Part shown: in pieces, positions 1 to 47,405 of the stretch
Position numbering within the stretch: position 1 is the stretch's first letter
How the letters are laid out: each line of letters begins with the position of its first letter
Origin: Ascaris suum
Lineage: Eukaryota > Nematoda > Chromadorea > Rhabditida > Ascarididae
Assembly (NCBI GenBank): GCA_013433145.1
Contig: CM024183.1
Span: 2,183,001-2,247,000, forward strand
Direction of reading: 5' to 3'
DNA: 64,000 bases
The notes under the pieces: model-generated
The model's database searches: none
What the model saw: the letters and a program-made list of their open reading frames with translations, nothing else
What the model was told of the DNA's origin: nothing
Program-made: the position numbers and the translations under genes

Positions 1-1035
1 TCATCAGCGCAATAAACAAGCGCATTATAAGTTGAATTAAGAAATTATACTTGACACATAAAGGATTGCAAGTGCCCTCGCATAGAAGAGAGAAAAAAAA
101 CGAGATATAAAAGATAGAAAATATATGAAATTAAAAAAAAAACAATTAAAAATAAATCGAGAGAATAGCCTAAAGCGTATTAATCCATAATACTTATCAA
201 TAAACGGCCACATAGATGCATCCACATCACAACTCGAGTTGCACATCGATCAATCAACTTCATCTCAGTACAACAACTACAATGAGATTGTCCTATTATG
301 ATCAGACCAACTGGGCTCAAAATTATTATTGAAGCATTTAGTCGTTTTGTTAGTTCAGCATATTTTAATGTCGCTCATATGGGATGCACTCCTCGTAAGG
401 CAACAAATTATACACGAAATGAGGCTCGTAAAGAAATGCGCTCCTTCACCTAGGAAGTGGACATTTTGGATAGTTCTTGAAAGACGTCCTACATCTATGA
501 CGTGCAAATAATCGCACTCTTATGGCTATAAAAATAAAACAAGGACATAAAATATAGAGGATGGTGAGGTATCGCAGGTAAGACAAAAAAAACCTATTCC
601 GCGAAGAGAGCAATGAAAATAATCGAACACAAAGAAAAAAAGGCAACAAATGATTTGAGAGCAATAAAATGCTTTATGAATGCAAAAATAACAACGCTTT
701 AAAATGCATCTCGAAACATTCACGTCGCCGACATGGTTTTCCACTCGAGATTACGACAAGGCTGTCACCTTGTTGCCATGTTACCCAAGCTACCGTTCCG
801 TTTTATTCATCACCGAACGGTTCAGGTAACTTCTCAGAAAGTTGCGACTCTTTTAATTCTTGCAAAATTGAATCCGCTTTGCTCGTCTGTAACAAACGAA
901 TCCCAATGATTGAATATGCAATATAAAGAATGATAGTTTCCTGGTTAAAATGTGATGGACCACGGACGTGGACAAAGAAGTGTCCATGGAGCTTTAGCTT
1001 AAGAACTACCTGTTGAGTAATGCCGATGAATTCGG
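1..1035. other. Left window edge, nothing certain
   Basis: No gene supported. It probably contains 3' flanking or 3' UTR sequence of the SLC22 gene; a minus-strand AATAAA lies near 803-808. Confidence 0.4.
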
Positions 1036-1414
1036 CTAGCCGCGACCCTCCTCGCAGTCTTCCTGTTCAAATTGATAAGTCCTCAAACCAAATAGCCAAA
1101 GATTTTCACCTCCCCGATGCCAGTGCATAAAAAGTTTGCCAAACTGACCATGCACTATTCAGCTTGCATACTACTTGCAAAAAGTCCACCTATGTGTCCA
1201 ATGGTGTGCTTTTTCGATTCCGCTTTCCATACCAGCAAGCTATATGGCTTCTAAACCATGCAGTTATGAATTTTATGGCGTTCTTCACTCGTTAGATGTA
1301 TAATGTACCTTGATATGTGCATCATTAATTTTGTACAGATAAATTCATCGAGATAAGCGTGTCCTGTCCACGGACAACAGAGTCGAGATAAGTCGCCACA
1401 TCAGTAAGCCGTGC

Positions 1415-29147
<27,733 letters not shown>

Positions 29148-31615
29148 TTTTTTTTTAATAATAGAGACAATTGTCGGGAGTTATTAATGAGTATCACCTC
29201 AGGTAATGCTTCAATTTGTATGAGTGCAACTTGTTCGCTTGCGTCCCACTCAAGAACGTCGATGTGAACAACGACGACAATACTGGTTGTTGATCAACCG
29301 GCGACGAGCACATGAAGCAAGTCTCTTTTGCTGTATGTAGTGGGGAGATGCTGGATCGTTCACTTATTAATCCAGCGATACAACCATAAACTGAGGTTGT
29401 TTAGTTGATAGAATAATTGGTGACGTGATTGTCACGAAGACACATCAAACAATACTCAAATAGCAGAACGAAATAGTAAATCAATAACTCGGAAAATAGT
29501 ACGAGTAGGAATTAGTATTCAAGAATACGAGAGCACGTGCGCTTGAATAAGGCTCCTATGAATGTCGTGTGCGGCACCCACACGCATGCGGCAATGCGAT
29601 GCCGCTGCACTATCTATCAATGTTGAGCATTCCTGAAAATAAACTAAATAAACATTCAAAATATCATTTATAAGAAACGTTTACAGAAACTCGTATAGAT
29701 CAAAGATGGATAACCATATAAAGTCCAGGTATTTGCATTTACATATCAATTATGAATCAATAAGGCATTTATTATATTGCGACGATGGAAGCATTGTAAT
29801 ACCAATCGTATAACCAATATCTGCTCACTGTATACACAAGTTGGTGTGAAGAACCTTATTCTGAAGGATGAACTCTGTAGTGCAGGATGTTGATGTGAGA
29901 TGAACTCTAGGATTATCATTTTTAAGCGAAAGGGTTATGAGAAAGATTTGAGGAATATATACTAGAAGAGCACTCTCTGCACTGTGAGGGAGTTATATGA
30001 TAATTATGCTTCCGAGAAACGATGCACTTAAAAATTCGCCATTCGATAAAACCAATGCAAGAAAATTTTGAAAGATGTGGAAACTACATGAATGACTTTA
30101 AAACTTAGCATTACCTTAAGTAGAGACCTAACAATTGTCATAAATGGATGATCTGATTAGTTAGCAGCGTCATCTTACTCGTTGTTTCAATTTCTTTGAG
30201 ATGTATAATTTCGTATATCAAAGAATAAGATCAATAAACTATGAGATAAAACGCTTTCAAAATAGCGAAATGAAATGAGATTTGTTCCTAAAAAAATCTC
30301 GCTATTTTCGCTAATAAAATATATTTAGTATCAAAATCAAGGAGAGCAAAATATTTCATTAAGGTGGGGATATTCTTTTTTTTTTTTTGAAATGAAACAT
30401 AGAAAATCTCTCTGAAGTAATCGAATTTTTTCATATAATCACTCCTTTAGAATACAATGAACACTCGTCATTAGGGTGTGAAAGGGGTGGGAAGGGGGGG
30501 GGGGGGGTAGGGGAGGATGGAAGAACTATTAAGAAAAACAGAGACTTCCATCCTAATCCCTGACGATATAAACGATTGCCACAAAAATAATGAAACGACG
30601 AGAATGCATATCTATCTATGGATAAATGGACACTTATAGACAACGTCGAATGGTAAATAGACATTCATAGATATTAGTGTATCTTTTCGTTGTCTGTTTA
30701 GAATGAAAAAAAAAATCACCAACGAGGAAGTTGAGAAAGCCATCACTGAAATAGCATTGATGACTATTGCTGACAACCGATAAAAAAAAGCCATTTATTA
30801 ATTAGCATTTTTTGGCAAAGAAATTCCTTAAAGAATCCCCATGTGATATTTCACTCCACAAACAAATCCAAAATGCCACATTTTCTCATTCATAGCCTTT
30901 CCTTGAAAATCCCCTTCAAATATAGGCTCTCTTTGAAATACTAGGCCTGTCTATGTCGGAAATATAATATGGTCTTCTATTTCTTTCACGGAATATGCAA
31001 ATCACACAAGCTACTCAATATATGAGCCCACTCTTGAAAACAGATACTGAGATTTAGTGAAGTTTTAAATGGCCTAACTATCGAGGCCTATAAAACAATC
31101 AAATACGATAGATTTATAAATAAGAGCCTTTAGCTGAGATAATAAAAGATCGGGTATGCATAATTATCTAGATTCATTTTATTACAGAATTAGCACAACG
31201 ATCATATAGCATACTTGGTTTACTTATTTACTCAATAAGAGATTACAACCTTTATTACTCGTTAATTCATCAGCATTCATTGTTTTATTTCTATACAATT
31301 ATGTAAAATTCAACTTGTAAAGTGCATTACGGCGATACGCTATCTATGCGTTCATGTCATGTATAAATTACTTATTAATGCCAATATTGTCTAAAAGAAT
31401 GTACGCATATATATTCGTTTATTTGTAATTTTTTACACATTAACCATGGAAGTTTAAGAGTTAGAAAAATTTAGTGAATTAAATTTAAATTACTTTCTTA
31501 TACCAATGATTAAATTAATCTAACAACTTCAGAAGAAATTATAAACAATTAATCTGCATATATTTCAAAATCGTTGGGCATTTATGAATCACGAAAAAGG
31601 GACTTTTTTTTTCAG
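29148..31615. other. Region upstream of SLC22; likely promoter, no gene seen
   Basis: Expected to contain the transporter promoter. A local GC-rich stretch at 29560-29610 holds the inverted repeat GCGGCA / TGCCGC (29588-29593, 29600-29605), about 440 bp before the ATG. A 14-G run occurs at 30494-30507. No coding pattern is convincing. Confidence 0.4.
30494..30507. repeat. 14-G run
   Basis: Fourteen consecutive G inside a wider G-rich stretch (about 30482-30516). Confidence 0.9.
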
Positions 31616-31708
31616 AAGACATGCCAGCGCTCCGATTACTTCAAATATGAATCAATTTTGGAGTTCGTTTTATTCAATGCTAAGCATTTCGTGAAGGTGC
31701 TTAGTCAG
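31616..31708 (+). CDS. Candidate internal exon, unknown gene
   Basis: A T-run acceptor (TTTTTTTTTCAG) and a strong donor (CAG|GTGAGA) bound 93 nt that are open in only one frame, phase 0 to phase 0. The product begins KTCQRSDYFKYESILEF. Its phase allows joining to the candidate terminal exon at 33953. There is no family match, so this is a splice-signal-based call only. Confidence 0.25.
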
Positions 31709-32870
31709 GTGAGACGTTATTGCAATATCGCGTATCCAACAACGTCTTCCGAATACTCTTTTCTACTATTAGAAGAATGAAGTCAATGTGCTTTTCAGTG
31801 CAAACTAAAAAGCGCATAGCCTTCCTTCTTCAAACATATAATGAGCAGGAAGAACGATATACTGGGATGAAATGATATCGATACAATAAAGTCTCAAGTA
31901 CTGAGTAAAAAAGTTAAGATACTATAAAAATGTTTTGGAATCCCGATCAGTCGGCTCTCAAGAGTCGTATCAATAGCGTTATGATGCAAAATTACAACGT
32001 TTAAAACTTCTACTTAAAACATTATCGTTGATTAAAGCTTTACACAGCAGACGATTTTATATATGGATAGCTATAGTATTATGACTATGGCTCTGGAAAA
32101 CTAAAATACTCGCATACAATTACTTGAAAGTAGTTACTATCTAAAGTTGGTTATAATAAATTGCTCCAAAAGTGGTCACCAGAAGAGTTGCTGGAACAAT
32201 AAAAATTGCTCACAACAAGCATGAGTGGTAACAATTATGGTTGAGGCGCATGACTTTAAAAAAAATGAAGCTCGCAGTTTACATAAGGCGTTAAGACCTA
32301 TCGCACTAAATAAATAAATTCAGTTCAATTTAAACTAGTATAATGTATAAGAAATAGATAGCATGCGTAAAACAATATGAAAAAATACAACAATCGACCT
32401 GTACCCTTTCAGTCCCTCGAATCAGTAAATATAAGCACATCAATAGCGCATTCCGACTAAAACAACGATCGGCTATATGCATAGATAAGAAATAATAAAT
32501 CATAAATGCCATCACTATTAGCGTATGCACTGAGTTAAACAAAATACCTAATTGATATACATATAGAGACTTTCGAATTAACATAAAACCGGCAGCATTA
32601 CTGATCCGAAACAATAGATGAGAGATGATAATGAATGATAGTATCACTTGATGACCCATTAGTTGACAGCTGGGAATTCACTTCTCTTACCAGGCTAGAT
32701 AATTCATTATTTATTACCAGCCCGGATAATTCATCATAGTTTAGTCGAGCAGCTGCCCTTTAACAACTCTACAATTTTGATTTCCCTTTCATGGCTTCTG
32801 CATCGATTAATGAATCATTCTGGTGTAGTAGGTGTGCGTTAAATGTCATTATACGTGCACTTTTCAAAAG

Positions 32871-32872
<2 letters not shown>

Positions 32873-32928
<56 letters not shown>
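32873..32928. repeat. (TA)n microsatellite
   Basis: Alternating TA of about 56 bp, between the SLC22 start and the plus-strand coding-like island. Confidence 0.97.
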
Positions 32929-32932
<4 letters not shown>

Positions 32933-33952
32933 TTTTATTTAGTCGGTAAGGTGTGTAAAGCACAGGAAATTTCTATTTATGTGCAGTTCTGTAAATTCTT
33001 GCATAACGCAATTGAGACGATTCGAATTATATGCCAAATATGAACGTCGCATGCGTATTAGTAAGTACCGTGCCTCCAGGCAGAGAGCGAATACTTGGCA
33101 TTCGATTCCCGGCTCTTCCACGCACTTTTCATTTCTACCTCTCTTCTAACACTAATTATAACTAAATATTTATTCACTCACCTATACTTACCTATTTATT
33201 CGAAAATTATTTAGTAATTGGATAATGCAATTGTAAGTTGTATCCGAGTATTAAGACTTTCGATCAGCAAAAAAACACTGTAAAAAAATATGACGATTAA
33301 TTAATACTGACGATAGATTAGAAGCTTAGAAAACTGTCTGAAGGTAAGTTAAAACGAAACAAAGTGTTATGAATAGATCTGATACGTTTTACAGCAATAT
33401 TATGAATCTTTTGATGTTTGCTGATATGTTTTGCTAAAATAAACCAATTATAATAAATTCGAGAACAATAAAGATAATAAACACTGCTCAACAATATCAA
33501 CGAAAAATAGTCGATTTGAAACGATCGGAAAAAATTACGATGAATTAAATAGCACAAAAAAAACATTAAAGGTATCGAAGTGAAGCATATGATCCCATAA
33601 ACATATATTACTGCTTTATAATCAAGTAGTAATTATAAAAGTATAAATTTAAACTGAAATTTAAGGCTTATAATAATTGCAACAGCATTGCAATAGCAAC
33701 TTTTTTTTTGCGCTTTCATGGCATTTTTATGTAGTCGGCGAAGACGGAACGATGAAAAGGTAAAAACTAAACCTCAAAACTAAACTTTTACTCGTTCTGA
33801 GGTGAAGAAATAGAAGATTTAAACGTGTGGAGGTAGCAGGTGTAATACTTCCGCATCATTATTGCATATCTATCATAGCAATGTATGTTCATAATATACG
33901 CACCCACTGGAGATATGATTAACAATAGCATTACCTTAGTACTAACTTACAG

Positions 33953-34162
33953 GTACATTTCAGTGTAGTATGCACGGCTGACGATGAACCCAAACTAAAC
34001 GAAAGTGAGGTAACACGACAGAGGCACTCAGATGGATCGGTCGTCAATACGACGCCCAGTGCAGCTGGTGTGCAAACCACAGCGAAGGTTTCCCCAAGCC
34101 AGTCGTGGGGACGCCCCATGCCGCTCGCTCTTGCTCCGCCCGCGATTACGGTGCTCATCTAG
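33953..34162 (+). CDS. Candidate terminal exon, unknown plus-strand gene
   Basis: After acceptor AACTTACAG a 69-codon frame runs to TAG with GC-rich, protein-like composition. It starts VHFSVVCTADDEPKLNESE, passes through a Ser/Thr/Gln-rich middle (TTPSAAGVQTTAKVSPSQS) and ends in APPAITVLI. The last three residues (VLI) fit a class II PDZ ligand pattern (inference). An AATAAA lies 54 nt past the stop. It could be the C-terminal tail of a membrane protein encoded by exons to the left; the earlier exons are not established, and I do not recognise the protein. Confidence 0.4.
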   Translation, partial: VHFSVVCTADDEPKLNESEVTRQRHSDGSVVNTTPSAAGVQTTAKVSPSQSWGRPMPLALAPPAITVLI

Positions 34163-34215
34163 AGAGCGTTTCGAGAACATCGTTTTGAATTATAAAAACG
34201 AAGAAACGAAATACC

Positions 34216-34221
34216 AATAAA
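34216..34221 (+). terminator. AATAAA poly(A) signal
   Basis: Canonical hexamer 54 nt after the stop at 34160-34162. The distance is typical of a short nematode 3' UTR. It supports the exon before it, though such hexamers are common in AT-rich DNA. Confidence 0.35.
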
Positions 34222-34284
34222 ACCCTCACGAAAACATCGTTGAGATCATGCGGTTTGCATCCGTATTGACCTGACGCTAATTCG

Positions 34285-34593
34285 TGAGTCTAAGGGGAAC
34301 GTGGCCGGATGAACTGTGCGGGAGCAAATCGAGAAGTGGATGGAGGTGTGCTCGTCCCCAGCTAATCGTTTTGACTTCATACAGCCACATGGTTTACACT
34401 TCGTTAACCTGGTCACGTTTCCTCCATATGTGGCCGACAACATGCTGTTTTGGAAGCGCGGAGCAATCATGTTTTCCCCTATTCGGTCGAATTGCGTCTG
34501 GATTGACGCCTACGATCTTGCGGCTATGCATTCTCTCTCGCAATGTTTAGTGAATGAAATGAGTAAACTGAAGCCGGACATAACATATTATTT
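34285..34593 (+). pseudogene. NmrA-like NAD(P)-binding fragment, frame-broken
   Basis: From 34316 one frame encodes VREQIEKWMEVC, RFDFIQPHGLHFVNL, FPPYVADNMLFW, KRGAIMFSPI and VWIDAYDLAAM. This resembles the C-terminal half of NmrA-type (atypical short-chain dehydrogenase) proteins, in which xxRPxGFxxN, xGxIxxPxG and WIDVxDIA occur in this order. The matching upstream piece (WPDELC) lies in another frame at about 34297-34314, and an in-frame TGA sits just before the good frame, so at least one frameshift is implied. No Rossmann glycine motif is present. It could be a pseudogene, a retrocopy fragment or an exon with a misjudged boundary. The family call comes from pattern memory only. Confidence 0.4.
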
Positions 34594-34753
34594 ACTAATC
34601 TTCTTGAATGATTTTATTCCTGGGTTCGAAAGATGCAATAAGTTCAAGCAATATGGTCTTGAATTTTTACTATAATCTCGTAGTTGACGAATACAATGCT
34701 TGCATTTTACCACTGAGGTATTCTCTAAACCTATTTTTGTGTCTTCAATTTAG

Positions 34754-34915
34754 TGTCCTGATTACAACACTCACGGCACTCAGAAGGAAAGTGCAACTCG
34801 AACGAGGAATCGTGGTGCTTATATGCCAGCCCACAATATGTCTTGTTCCATCTCGAGATTGCACTATCGTTCATTGACATCTGATCTAAACTACATATCG
34901 GCATTTCGTTCATAA
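34754..34915 (+). CDS. Candidate terminal exon, unknown plus-strand gene
   Basis: A polypyrimidine acceptor (CTTCAATTTAG) is followed by 53 open codons and TAA, in phase 0. The product is hydrophilic: CPDYNTHGTQKESATRTRNR, then YMPAHNMSCSISRLHYRSL. It is not recognised. It may be an alternative last exon for the same gene as 33953-34162, or a chance frame. Confidence 0.3.
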   Translation, partial: CPDYNTHGTQKESATRTRNRGAYMPAHNMSCSISRLHYRSLTSDLNYISAFRS

Positions 34916-34921
34916 AATCGT

Positions 34922-36499
<1,578 letters not shown>

Positions 36500-36505
36500 T
36501 TTATT
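36500..36505 (-). terminator. Possible poly(A) signal of the acyltransferase gene
   Basis: AATAAA on the minus strand about 230 nt after the stop at 36736. Weak, because the hexamer is common here; another copy lies near 36384. Confidence 0.25.
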
Positions 36506-36527
36506 ACCTGTCGAATCACCTGTTGTA

Positions 36528-36625
36528 ATATTACCTGCTGTTAACATGTTACTTGGTGACAAGTGACATGTTTTGCCCGTCGAATATTACCTATTATATT
36601 ACTTATTGAAAAAAGCAGGTAATAT
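36528..36625. repeat. Nested inverted repeat (possible MITE remnant)
   Basis: Outer arms ATATTACCTGCT (36528-36539) and AGCAGGTAATAT (36614-36625) are perfect. Inner arms 36543-36555 and 36560-36572 match at 12 of 13 positions around a 4-nt loop. It lies about 110 bp after the acyltransferase stop codon. Confidence 0.75.
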
Positions 36626-36735
36626 CACAGCGGGAACTTGAAAGATAATAAAAATTCAAATATTTTTACATATTACATATTACATTACACTTAGAGATGA
36701 AATAGACGAGGATTTCTGATAAGTTTGCACTGTAA

Positions 36736-43193
<6,458 letters not shown>

Positions 43194-46100
43194 CTATAAA
43201 TTGAATACATACATCCCATGAAAAATTGTTTTTCTTATGAGCACTCATCGTGCAACTTTATCATCGATGCACATCAAAATGTTCGCCTGCAATTCCAGTA
43301 TACCTATAAATTAATTACAGGTAATATTCGGTATTCTTTGAATAACTCCGTGGCGCTAAGACAAACCTATATACGGTTTAGATATATACCCTGCATGTTA
43401 AATCCTATTTCAGGAAAATGCATCATATTGCATAAAATAAGCGTAGAAAAGTGTATGAACAAAAAAAAAACAGAGCAAACTTTATGCGCATTTTATATTT
43501 GGTTTATATGAGATTATTTTATATGGGAATATAAGTTCAAAGAACAAGCAAATATGAAATGAATGATTTGATCAACATCATCAATATTACGCAATAGCGA
43601 CGAGATATTATGCCATATTTTCAAAACACATTAAGTGATCAATGAACGTTTTCAATAGTTATGTTAATCGATCACAGAATCATAGTTGAAGACAATCGAT
43701 GCCGAATGCATTGATCATGTGATATTCATGATTTTTTGTTGTGGCTCCTTCACTTAATATTTATTTAATATTTTATAGTTTTCCATTGTCAGTGGATAAA
43801 TTCACAGAAATACTTCTAATTTCTTTCATTGATCCTTTTTATGCATTTCACAATATCGAATTTTTATCCGGTCGGCAATGCATATTCCGGAATCACTATT
43901 TGTGGAATTGCGATATCCGATGAATGTAATAACCTCTTCCTCATGTCAAATTTTAAATTACCTCATCGACATGGGGAGGGGGGTCTTTGCACGTCGAAAG
44001 AAAATCTATTTATAACCGTTCCGAGAGCATTTACAATTTATGGAGTTGAAAAATCTGAACATTTTATAGATTTACACAAGATGATACGCTTAGTCGAAGT
44101 AGGTAAGCATTATTGTCCACATTCAATTACTCGTTCGCAGTTTATAAGAGTGGCTGGAGTGATAGCGCACACCGCAAAAGTGCATATGATGTCAATTCTC
44201 CTGATATCACGTCTGTAGCTCTAACGTTTTCGATGCGTTAAAGAGTGATTAATGGTTTCTGAATATGAAACAAAGTAAGGGGTTCTTTTAAAAGTATTTT
44301 GCAAGCGGTTATAACCAAAGTGGATTAAATTTCCCCGATATGAAACAAGGATTGATGTGCACTTCGGAGCAATTTTTCTGGAGATGTAAAATTCATATCG
44401 CAACTCCATGATGCAAATAACTAACGACACCCCCGAAAGTCATTTCCGCCATAATGGGTAGGAAAGGAGAGAAAGACACTAACTAATAGGTAGGGTATTT
44501 GGCGTAGTTAATGTGGATAACGCAGTATTTTAGGCAGAATTTCCTGGATAGCAGGGAAAAGATTTATTGTTCGATCGATATGCTATGAGGCAGGTGAGAG
44601 AGAGAAGGGTGGGATAAAAAGCGGATTTCTAAAGTATTTTCAACAGCAACAAGTAAAGTGGAAAACAATAGTTCTAAAGAACTACTATCCTCGAAGTCCA
44701 TTACAACGAAATAATGATGTGTTGTTGATGTTATCGGAAATGAGTACTATATTGATGTTTACATTTAAGGTAAGAAGTAATGAAGAGGCGACTGTCATCA
44801 TAAGAGGCGATTGTCATCATGTTCCCTAAGAACTGATAACAAATTCAACACTCATTGTGATAACGATTGTTATATGAAAAAAGGCAAAATTAGTCAACTT
44901 TTTAAGCATTGAATTTTTTTTAAATATTAGGTACAAAGTAGTTGAAATATCTTTAAACTTCTTTTCTATATGACGTATCATTATAGGTGAATACTGTTTT
45001 GTAAGTAAGCGGAACGAAATATCAACAACAATATTAGGCGGTAAAGGCATCTATCTACAAAGGGAAATGGAGGAGTACGTTGTTACTGCGATGAAACAAG
45101 TGGATGAGCGTATTATTAAAGAAGCTAGCACGATATGCGTTTTTTTTTGCATTTCGCTTATCTGATTGCACAGTTTCCTCGTCTATCAACAAATTATTGA
45201 AAACACACATATTGAAGCTTTAATTTTTGAAATTATCGGATCGCATATATAAGTTCGTTGCAAAAGAGTCTCTTCTTGTGATTTGTATAAAATTTATGCA
45301 AATTTTTTTAGCATCTTGAAGTTCTTCTTGCAAATTCTTCGGAAATTGATCGATCAAAGTGATAAACGATAGAAGAGATTATCCTATGGTTCATATTATG
45401 TTAATGAAAATTCGCTGCTTTAGTTTTATTGCCTATTGAATTTCAACTCTCAGAAAGACAGACAGACACATACATGTATGCGTAACAAATAATAATGCTG
45501 CCAAGACGAAATTTGCGAATGCGAATTTATGATTGGAGAAAAAAAAAGCAGAAATCAGAGAAAAAAATACCAATACAAAAATTGAACAGATGGCCGGCGA
45601 TATACGAATCAGCGCTCTTCAGATGGCAGCCGGGGGTGGAAAAGAGAAAAACATGAAAGGTTTTCAACGTTGTCGCAATACCCGCTCCAATATGGGTATG
45701 AAAGAGTTGTTCAGTAACCGATAAGAAAGACGCTCAATGAGACGCTATATGATTCAATTGAGTCACTCATAGAGCCAACACTATCTATCGGTTGATCACA
45801 ACATTTTTTTAAAGAAACATTTTCGTTGTAACCAGCCGACTGAAAATAACGAGGTTAGCGAGATAGATCTGCACACATCACTCATATTCGTTGACTTTTG
45901 ATAACATTGTGTGATCGTGTCCCAAATATCATATTCGATCGAGCCAGAATCTTTTGAGTTTTCATTTTTTTTTTACGAATGATAAAGGATAAGGACATTT
46001 CAAAAACCCCCGATATACAGTAATAGCAGAAATAAAAGCCCAGAACTCATAGGGCTGTCTATGGTTTTTGAAAAGCATTGTATCTTTTTTCGGGGAAATT

Positions 46101-47300
46101 TTAGCAAAATTAAAGAAATTGAAATCTAATTTTTCGGTCCATAAAAAATCTAATTTTCTTACCAGATTTATAATGAAAGGAGAAACGGCGAAAAAGCGTT
46201 AAGCGGAAGAATGACTTCTAGAAGAAGTTTAGAAGCGTTGAGACGAGAGCGTTATCTGAGGTAATATCATACTAGAGTCCTTTACTTGAATGCAAACGAT
46301 ATGTTAGTGAAAGGAAACAACCGAGAAGATTGATCTTGAAATGGTCAAAAAACTTCTATTTAATTTAAAAATTCCCGGTCGAATTCCGGTCGAATTCACA
46401 CTCGAATTATTGAAATATAATCATAGTTGATCAATGAAATCACTGATCAATATGCAAATATAATCATTGATCAATACGCAAAATCGATCAATGAAAATCA
46501 CCTCTTATGAAATTCATGAAAAATGAAAATGAAAAATAGAAAAACAATTAGATAGAAAAAAAATTCGTGTAAAAACTCTTTTGCCTTAAAAGAATGGAAT
46601 AATCTACTATAAAACTCTAGTCTTGTAAAAATAATTCAACATCTCTGTTGAGCAATCTTCTAATAACTCATTAAAAAAAAACAATAAATTATAGAAATAA
46701 AGAAAAATAATTTAAGAAAATAGCCTACGGCATTTGTAAGCTTTCAATATCCGACCAAAATTTATGAAGCAATGAAGCCCATATAAAAATGATTTATAAA
46801 TATTTTACTCTTTCATTCCGAATGTTTGAAGAATATAATTTCTAAAATCAATAAGAGAGGGATTTATTCAAAGATGATTTCCCACGGGAAAATTTTTCCC
46901 AAGAATTTTTCTAAGCAAATAACGTCGTTGAAATTGACATAGTTGATAAAGAATATAATATCTTACTTCGATAATAACATTTATTCTTTAATAAATTATA
47001 GAAGAAACAATGATGAGAAAATAAAAGTAGAATGATGCAATATTTTTTTGGGGGAATTCTTTGTTGCTAATAATCTCAAATCTAATCTCTTAGAAAATAC
47101 GATCGATTATAGTCGTTTAATCGCTATGAGAATGGAACTTCACAAACGTTAAGGAATATCTCTAAAATTTTGCTATTCATATCAATAGCCACAGATCCTA
47201 TTTATTTTGCTCATTTCAGATGATCAATGATATCGAAGATGATGATGTTTTATCACCAAGCTTACTTATTAAAAACATTTAGAAGCACACATTGCTTACA

Positions 47301-47405
47301 TATATTAATTACCTATACTATTAGTACAGCATATATTAGTACAGCATATGTTAGTTACAGCATATATTAAGAGTACAGCATATATTAATTACCTATACTA
47401 TTAGT
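47301..47405. repeat. 25-bp direct repeats 80 bp apart with internal subrepeats
   Basis: Identical 25-bp copies at 47301-47325 and 47381-47405 (core ATTAATTACCTATACTATTA). Between them the unit TACAGCATATATTA is repeated about four times with small changes. Confidence 0.85.

Noticed and set aside
33050..33125. tRNA-like stretch with B-box-like GCATTCGATTCCCGG
   Set aside because: The T-stem does not pair, there is no matching 5' acceptor arm (GGAAGAG expected) and no A box. At most a tRNA-derived relic. An overlapping open frame starting AESEYLAFDS after CCTCCAG is also too weak to call.
43829..44218. 129-codon plus-strand frame
   Set aside because: No domain, poor composition bias and no splice or poly(A) context. 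Length alone is not convincing at this AT content.
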